In this document: positions 59,314-64,000 of the stretch, piece by piece
How positions within the stretch are numbered: position 1 is the first letter of the stretch
How the letters are laid out: every line of letters begins with the position of its first letter
NCBI GenBank assembly: GCA_040880725.1
Contig: JBBDHV010000035.1
Location: 35,805-99,804, forward strand
From: DATHWB01 sp040880725
Lineage (GTDB): Bacteria > Actinomycetota > Acidimicrobiia > Spongiisociales > ZC4RG35
Direction: 5' to 3'
DNA length: 64,000 nt
Made by a program: the position numbers and the translations under genes
The notes under the pieces: model-generated
What the model was told of the DNA's origin: nothing
Database searches by the model: none
What the model saw: only the letters and a program-made list of their open reading frames with translations

Positions 59314-60576
59314 TCACTGGTGCCGGACGACCGGACGATCGAACTCGCCCCGGCGCTCCAACAGCCGGCGAAGCACGGCCACGACCTCAGGGTCATAGTC
59401 GTAGACGGAGCCTCGGTGCAGCTTCTCCATCGATTCGAGCGGCGAGAACCCCAACTCGTGGGTCGACTCGTCGTACGCACTGCAGACCTTGACGATCTTG
59501 GCGGCGATGGGGACGTCGACGTTGGATTCCACACCGGGATTTCGATACGGCTCGTATTGACGGAGCACCACGTCACTCACTTCGGACAGATATGACGTCT
59601 CGCCGACGATCTCCGAGCCCCACTTGGCAATGTCACCGTCGGTGAATCCCATGCGCAGCACGCTGGGCTCGTTGAGCGAGATCCGTCCGATGTCGTGGAG
59701 GAGAGCGGCGTATTCCACGGTGTCGACGTCGCGAGGGCGCAGCCCGAGTTCGGCGGCAACGCCAACTGCGAGATCCGCAGTACGCGCCGCATGGCCTGCT
59801 TGGGAATGTCCCGCGACCTCCGGGATTCGGGCCAGCGAGCGCATCGTCTGGGCGTAGGTCTTGCGGGCGTCCACGTACCTGCTGAACGCCCCGTGTGAGA
59901 AGGCATAGGGAAGGGCCGCCAGCAGTAGCGCCCACCACCCGATGGTCTCGAACGCAATCCCGAACAAGGCTCCTGCTGCCACCAGGGACAGGTAGACGTT
60001 CAGATCGCGGGCCGTGTCGAGAGCCACGAACAACCGGGGACCGCCGCCCCCGATGCCCGCCCGGAAGACAGCACTCGTGACGACCTCGGCGGCGAAACCT
60101 GCTGACGCCGCCACGACGAAGAGGAGTGCGTCGTGCCATCCGGCGACCTCGTCGAGACGGAGCGCGGTGTCGCCGATCGAGAACGCGGCGATGAAGGCCG
60201 CGTAGGACAAAGTCCGCTTCAGGAACCCGGCCAGCACCGCTCGCTGATCCTCGCCGTGGGCCGCCCGGATGATCCAGGTCAGGGCAGATCCGGCGGCGAG
60301 GGCGAGCACGACCTCGCGGGTCGACAACAAACGCTCCCCCGGGGTCGTCGTCACGAACGGGACAGCCGCAACAATCAGGTATCCCGCCGTGAAGCGGCTC
60401 CGACCGGCAGACGGAACCTGGAGGAGTGACGCAAACCCGAACACCAGGGCTGTGCCGGCCATCCACCACAAGTCGTCGCCGGGACGGACCAGCACCACGA
60501 CGGCGATCGTCGCACCTATCGGAATCAGCGCCGAGAAGATCCACGCCCAGCGCGACATCGATCGCCACTCACCCAT
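59314..60576 (-). CDS. Membrane HD-domain protein with decayed GYP motif
   Basis: A 420-residue protein from the ATG at 60576, overlapping the upstream HD-GYP gene by 8 bases (ATG 60558 is an alternative). About seven membrane segments occupy residues 5-235. The HD domain has HAARTADLAVG, the HD pair in LLHDIGRI, then a region where HD-GYP proteins carry HHE and GYP: here it reads LRQYEPYRNPGVESN, so those ligands and the GYP are absent. The final segment with KVCSAYDESTHE follows the normal layout. Catalytic activity against c-di-GMP is therefore doubtful. Confidence 0.85.
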   Translation of the reverse strand: MGEWRSMSRWAWIFSALIPIGATIAVVVLVRPGDDLWWMAGTALVFGFASLLQVPSAGRSRFTAGYLIVAAVPFVTTTPGERLLSTREVVLALAAGSALTWIIRAAHGEDQRAVLAGFLKRTLSYAAFIAAFSIGDTALRLDEVAGWHDALLFVVAASAGFAAEVVTSAVFRAGIGGGGPRLFVALDTARDLNVYLSLVAAGALFGIAFETIGWWALLLAALPYAFSHGAFSRYVDARKTYAQTMRSLARIPEVAGHSQAGHAARTADLAVGVAAELGLRPRDVDTVEYAALLHDIGRISLNEPSVLRMGFTDGDIAKWGSEIVGETSYLSEVSDVVLRQYEPYRNPGVESNVDVPIAAKIVKVCSAYDESTHELGFSPLESMEKLHRGSVYDYDPEVVAVLRRLLERRGEFDRPVVRHQ

Positions 60577-61930
60577 GGGACACCACGTCGGCTTGGATCG
60601 TGGGGGTGGCCAGGTGCGGCGGACCATAGGTTTCGCCCACCTCGTCCAAGGCTGCTTCGAGCGCCGCAAGAACATCGTCGTCGTAGAGGGGCGCGGGGTC
60701 CTCCCTGAGCGCTTCGATGGCCGCTCGCTGGCTCATCGCCATCCGGTAGCCACGCACGCTGGTCATCGCGTCGAAGGCGTCCGCCACCGCCAGCACCTTC
60801 TGCTCCAGGGTCGGCGAGGTGGTGTGCGTATGGCCGTGTTGATCGAAGTCCTCTTTCGGAAGGCGCGGGTGTGCCCCCGAGCACACCTCGATCATGGGGC
60901 GGAGGAAATCCACCTCCGAGAGCAGGTCGTCGACCTTGTGGGTGGCGGTGCGAAGGCGGCGGTACTCGTCGTCGGTGAGTTTCCCCTGCTTCTGCATGAG
61001 TTCGATCGGGATCGCCAGCTTGCCCATGTCGTGAACGAGCGCCGCCCAGCGCATGTGCTCGAGTTGGGTTCCGGTGAACCCGAGCTCCTGGCCGATCAGC
61101 TGGGAGAAGTACGCCACCCGCTCGGTGTGGCCGCGGGTGTAGAGGTCGCGAGTCTCGAGGGTCTTGACAAACCCTCGGAGCGTGGACTCATGGGCGACAC
61201 GTAGCACCGAGTACGACGTGAACACCGTATGGCCCACGACGTAGACGATGAGGATCAGCAACAGCAGCGACTCGTTGGAGGCGAACTCGAAGACTGCCCC
61301 CAGCATGCCGCCGAGCAGGCCCATGACCAGCTGGGAGCCGAACAGCAACCAGAGTCCTGACCATGGGAGGATGTTCCTCGTCCCGTACGCCATCCGGACA
61401 CCGAATCGGACGAGGGTGATGTTGACGAGGTTGTAGACCAGCCCGACGAGGGCCCCGACTGCGGCCACGTAGAGGAAGTCCCCGGTCTGTTGGGCGCTAC
61501 GACCATCCAACAGCAGGTCGGCGACGAAGCCCGCCGCGAACGCCGACACCACGAGCAGGCCGAAGTTGCTGGCCGGCTGGAACACTCGCCGGCGGCGGAA
61601 GTCGGCGATGTCCAGCGGTCCGAGCGCGGCGATGATCACCGCCACCGTCACCGCATCGAATTCGACGATGCCCTCGGGTGTGGTCGTGGTGTGGATCGCG
61701 AAGTAGGTCGACGCGGTGGCGATCACCATCGCGCTCGACGACGCCAACATCCGGTCGTTGACTTCGACCGATCGGAATGACAGGGCGGCGAACGCGAGAG
61801 CGAACATGCCGACGATGACCCAATCGGTGCCGGGCTTGGGCGTCCACGTGATGAGCGTGAATGCGACGGTGGTCACACCGAGAAGGAAGTACGCGCTCGC
61901 CAACGCGAATCGCTTCTTTCGGATGTCCAA
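60569..61930 (-). CDS. Membrane HD-GYP-like phosphodiesterase
   Basis: A 453-residue protein from a TTG start at 61930 with GAGGAGA 6 bases upstream. Six to seven membrane segments fill residues 10-230. The HD part is nearly complete: GHTERVAYFSQLIGQ, VHDMGKLAIP and a later ADAFDAMTSVRGYR. The region that should hold HHE and GYP reads CSGAHPRLPKEDFDQ and an HGHTHTT stretch, so the GYP tripeptide is missing. It could hydrolyse another nucleotide or act as a sensor. The stop overlaps the partner HD gene, so both are probably made together. Confidence 0.85.
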   Translation of the reverse strand: MDIRKKRFALASAYFLLGVTTVAFTLITWTPKPGTDWVIVGMFALAFAALSFRSVEVNDRMLASSSAMVIATASTYFAIHTTTTPEGIVEFDAVTVAVIIAALGPLDIADFRRRRVFQPASNFGLLVVSAFAAGFVADLLLDGRSAQQTGDFLYVAAVGALVGLVYNLVNITLVRFGVRMAYGTRNILPWSGLWLLFGSQLVMGLLGGMLGAVFEFASNESLLLLILIVYVVGHTVFTSYSVLRVAHESTLRGFVKTLETRDLYTRGHTERVAYFSQLIGQELGFTGTQLEHMRWAALVHDMGKLAIPIELMQKQGKLTDDEYRRLRTATHKVDDLLSEVDFLRPMIEVCSGAHPRLPKEDFDQHGHTHTTSPTLEQKVLAVADAFDAMTSVRGYRMAMSQRAAIEALREDPAPLYDDDVLAALEAALDEVGETYGPPHLATPTIQADVVSHG

Positions 61931-61975
61931 ACGGTCTCCTCACGGCTCAAAAAGGAGAGAGTGCCCGACGTCAGA

Positions 61976-62065
61976 TCAACCGATCTTGAAGGAAGCCGAG
62001 CCAGCCACTATGAGTGTGGCGAGGCTTCCTGCCGTAGCAAGAATCCGGACCAAGCGTGCTTTCAT
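61976..62065 (-). CDS. 29-residue hydrophobic small protein in the HD-GYP leader
   Basis: An ATG at 62065 preceded by GAGGTGATACCGG (a usable ribosome site) opens a 29-codon frame. The predicted peptide starts MKARLVRILATAGSLATL and ends GSASFKIG, with a basic start and a single hydrophobic stretch. It ends 45 bases before the HD-GYP start. It may be a leader peptide, a small membrane partner, or a chance frame. The close ribosome site and membrane-like composition favour a real product. Confidence 0.5.
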   Translation of the reverse strand: MKARLVRILATAGSLATLIVAGSASFKIG

Positions 62066-62404
62066 CCGGTATCACCTCGTCGGTGAGTTGAGACTCGCCG
62101 ACACACCTGTCGACGCGTCGTTCCGCTCCGCTTCGGTGTAATCAACGATGGATGGATCTGCCGCCGGGCTCTCCCCGTTTTCCCCGGCTCGTAGGACACG
62201 ACCCGAGAAACCTCACTTGTCAATGTGAGGCCCCACCTTTACAGGTCCGCCCACCTCCCAACCGGGCAGCGACCCGGTTCCGCCGGCCTCCCTGTGTGAG
62301 ACCGACCACGGTGCAATCTACCTGGCAAGGTCGCGAAGTCGCAACATTCCTTGCTGTGACGAACGCTCCGAGCCCGAGGAGTTTCAGGGCTACGCTCTCC
62401 GGCA
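62066..62404. other. Intergenic region upstream of the small ORF and of the unknown protein gene
   Basis: The 339 bases hold no other coding frame of note. A 20-bp element CCTCAC-N8-GTGAGG lies at 62211-62230, and a TTGACA hexamer on the minus strand (62222-62217) falls inside it, so it may be an operator at a promoter of the HD genes. Elsewhere there are only a few short GC-rich inverted repeats. No riboswitch class was recognised; c-di-GMP motifs were looked for and not found. Confidence 0.4.
62211..62230. promoter_or_regulatory. Inverted repeat overlapping a -35-like hexamer
   Basis: CCTCAC (62211-62216) and GTGAGG (62225-62230) are exact complements across 8 bases. The minus-strand TTGACA at 62222-62217 is the standard -35 sequence, though no -10 at the right spacing was clear. 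A repressor bound here would block transcription toward the small ORF and HD genes. This is inference. Confidence 0.4.
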
Positions 62405-63025
62405 ATGGACGTCAAGGCACTCGAGTCGACCATCGCCCGCATCCCCGGCGTCGAAAACGTGAGGATCGTCGTCGAGAACGGTCGGCCGCGCGAGGTGCAC
62501 GTCCTCGCCACCCCGGGCAAGCCCGCCAAGCAACTGGTGCGCGACGTCCAGTCCGTGGCGATGGCGGCATTTGATCTCGATATCGACCGCCGGATCATCT
62601 CGGTCGTGCAGATCGACGGAGGCGACCTCTCTGCCGGTGACCGGCCCGTCGTCGACGACGTCGCCGAGGAGATCGACGGCTCCCGGATGAAGATCACCGT
62701 CACCCTGCACTGGCACGATGAGAAGCTCACCGGCTCCGCGCAGGGACCGGCGGCGTCCACCACCCGGATGCGTCTCGTTGCAGAGGCGACCCTCGTCGCC
62801 CTGGAACAGGCCCTCGACGAGAATGCCGCGTTCGCCATCAGCGCCGAAGCCGTCCACCGGGTCGGTGCCCAGGATGTGGCAATCGCCCAGGTCGTGCTCG
62901 TCATCGGCGGCCGGGAGCGGATGATGGTCGGCTCGGCGCTGGTCGGAAGCGATCCCAGCCAGGCGATGGTCCGTGCCGTCCTCGACGCCGTGAACCGCCA
63001 GGTCCCCGGCCTCCGCCGCCCCTGA
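62405..63025 (+). CDS. Unrecognised two-domain protein
   Basis: A 206-residue protein from the ATG at 62405. The N-terminal half (about 1-70) has GVENVRIVVENGRPREVHVLA and LVRDVQSVAMAAFDLDIDRRIISVVQI, an alternating strand-helix pattern like an allosteric or BON-type fold. The C-terminal half (about 95-205) repeats strand-helix units with RLVAEATLVALEQAL and MMVGSALVGSDPSQAMVRAVLDAV. Similar proteins seem to occur in thermophilic Firmicutes, from memory, but no name or function is known to me. It starts 339 bases after the small ORF and is followed by a PhlG-like gene. Confidence 0.65.
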   Translation: MDVKALESTIARIPGVENVRIVVENGRPREVHVLATPGKPAKQLVRDVQSVAMAAFDLDIDRRIISVVQIDGGDLSAGDRPVVDDVAEEIDGSRMKITVTLHWHDEKLTGSAQGPAASTTRMRLVAEATLVALEQALDENAAFAISAEAVHRVGAQDVAIAQVVLVIGGRERMMVGSALVGSDPSQAMVRAVLDAVNRQVPGLRRP

Positions 63026-63058
63026 CAGGCCCGCGAGCCGCGACAGGCATTCCACGAG

Positions 63059-63706
63059 ATGCCCGTGTATTTGCGTCGCCGAGTGCTCCCCGCGCCGCTC
63101 GACCTCGCCTGGCCGATGAAGTCGCCAGCCGGCGCCTCGACCGATCTGACCCACGAACGCGGGCGTCTGATCCTCACGATCGACCATGACGTGGTCCGCG
63201 GCGTCACGCCGGTGATGCTCGACTGGTGGTTTCGCCACATCGGTGGGGCGATGAAGGTCGGGGACCGCACCTACTCCCGCTATCGGACCTGGCATCCGCA
63301 GGATCACGTCGACTGGCAACTGGTGGCAGGGGACCCGGACCGGGTCAGAGTCGGATCCCGGTTTCGCATCGTCGAGGCGTTCGACCGCAATCCCGCCTGG
63401 CTGGTCGACAGCGTCGAGGTCGTGACGAAACTCGACGAGACCGGGATTCGACTCGAACGGTCGATCCTCGAATCGACAGTTTTCAGCCTCGAGCATTGGT
63501 TCGAGCCCGACAGCGTCGGCACACGCTATCGCTCTCGCATGGAGCTTGGTGCTCACACGCTGTTCGGCCACCTCGCGTTCAACCGCATCGTGCGACCGAT
63601 GATCTTTCCGGAAGCGATGGGTCGGGCCTGGCTGCGGCACAACGTCGAGGAGGTCGGCAACTTCGAGCACTTCCTGCCCGAGTTGTACGCCAACGAGATG
63701 AGCTGA
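63059..63706 (+). CDS. DAPG hydrolase (PhlG)-like protein
   Basis: A 215-residue protein from the ATG at 63059. The segments TPVMLDWWFRHIGGAM and SRYRTWHPQDH match the PhlG family of phloroglucinol hydrolases, which cleave a C-C bond with a zinc site. The end HNVEEVGNFEHFLPELY keeps a His-x3-Glu pair that would bind the metal. PhlG itself deacetylates 2,4-diacetylphloroglucinol; the natural substrate in this organism is likely a different beta-diketone or polyketide. It is 33 bases after the unrecognised protein gene. Confidence 0.7.
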   Translation: MPVYLRRRVLPAPLDLAWPMKSPAGASTDLTHERGRLILTIDHDVVRGVTPVMLDWWFRHIGGAMKVGDRTYSRYRTWHPQDHVDWQLVAGDPDRVRVGSRFRIVEAFDRNPAWLVDSVEVVTKLDETGIRLERSILESTVFSLEHWFEPDSVGTRYRSRMELGAHTLFGHLAFNRIVRPMIFPEAMGRAWLRHNVEEVGNFEHFLPELYANEMS

Positions 63707-64000
63707 TCTTCGGCACCGGTCCAGAGAGGACCCGACGACGTGTAGGCCCGCGAGGGGCCGGTCGGTCATTGGTCGGTTGTGTCGGTTTGATTGTGCGGGG
63801 GGACGACCCCCCTGCACCCCCCGGACGGCGTGGCTGCCGGGGTGGTCATGCCGGGGGGTGTCACCCAATGACCCATGACGAGAACTGTGGCGAAGTCCTG
63901 CGTCGGGTCAGGGTCCGGCGCGGACCGGACGGCGACGCAGGAACCTGCGCCGTTGCGGCGGCGAGGCAGCGTCGATCTGCCTGCCCTGTTGGTGGATGAC
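63707..64000. other. Non-coding tail of the window with G/C-run hairpin
   Basis: GGGGGG (63797-63802) and CCCCCC (63807-63812) form a strong hairpin with TGC/GCA extension and a bulge, a probable transcript end for the PhlG-like gene. More G/C runs follow to about 63860. From the ATG at 63875 a short frame remains open to the window edge (ending LPALLVDD); it is too short to judge. No tRNA or repeat was seen here. Confidence 0.4.

Noticed and set aside
62066..62404. Possible c-di-GMP riboswitch upstream of the HD genes
   Set aside because: The segment lacks the conserved GGCAAACC and GACGCAAAGCC-type motifs of class I, and no class II pattern was seen.
63875..64000. Start of a possible gene at the right edge
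   Set aside because: Only 42 codons are visible, with no ribosome site and no recognisable motif, so coding cannot be supported.

Overview
The window is one continuous, gene-dense stretch of a high-GC chromosome. It shows many GTG starts, a few TTG starts, and 4-base stop/start overlaps inside most operons. The protein set points to Actinomycetota, most likely a free-living aerobic member of Acidimicrobiia or a related deep branch (inference, not tested by phylogeny). Supporting genes are a bacterial proteasome activator (Bpa), a BldC-like DNA-binding protein, a class E sortase, YccF, DUF5317 and DUF5522 proteins, a group 1/2 sigma factor, and inositol-3-phosphate synthase. I saw no rRNA, tRNA, CRISPR array, prophage or insertion sequence.

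Layout. Positions 1-7607 (minus strand) form a polyamine or related amine uptake and catabolism unit: an amidohydrolase, potA, potB, potC and potD with overlapping genes, then a 4-aminobutyrate-type aminotransferase and a C45 peptidase cut by the window edge. Positions 7698-17112 are mostly housekeeping: a small membrane protein, chorismate mutase, DUF2752, the Fe-S carrier Mrp divergent from a four-cysteine SufR-like regulator, aconitase, the BldC-like protein, Bpa, a ClC channel and a nitrobindin. Positions 17093-28639 form a probable N-methylated amine cluster. An MttB-family methyltransferase and a small Cys-rich protein face a plus-strand operon with a peptide-type ABC importer, whose two ATPases are fused, followed by an unusually compact heterotetrameric sarcosine-oxidase-like enzyme (A-G-B-D). 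Positions 28640-31277 (minus) hold an AAC(2')-like acetyltransferase, a P1-family Ntn peptidase, an SDR dehydrogenase and YccF. Positions 31343-37508 are a second complete peptide-type ABC importer ending in an M20 peptidase.

Positions 37531-41898 contain a membrane protein, a family 5 uracil-DNA glycosylase with a putative glycoside hydrolase, a sigma factor and a small membrane protein. Positions 42046-50247 hold an isolated sufB divergent from gltB-gltD; their shared 256-bp intergenic region is rich in inverted repeats. Positions 50258-59301 hold an M23 peptidase, HAD hydrolase, LON-domain protein, DUF6941, inositol-3-phosphate synthase, ArfB-like release factor, MenE-like ligase, sulfite-oxidase-like protein, TlpA-like thioredoxin, sortase E, enoyl-CoA hydratase and DUF5317. 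Positions 59314-62065 hold two overlapping membrane HD-domain proteins preceded by a 29-codon ORF. Positions 62405-63706 hold an unrecognised two-part protein and a DAPG-hydrolase (PhlG)-like protein.

The most unusual non-coding signal is a family of intergenic structured repeats (2031-2115, 10695-10778, 41911-42040). They are built on AACCCTGGGTT-type half-sites with nested hairpins and a compensatory base change between copies. All three lie just after stop codons. The most unusual protein-level features are the compact sarcosine-oxidase-like operon next to an MttB homologue without a visible corrinoid partner, and the pair of HD proteins whose GYP motifs have decayed.
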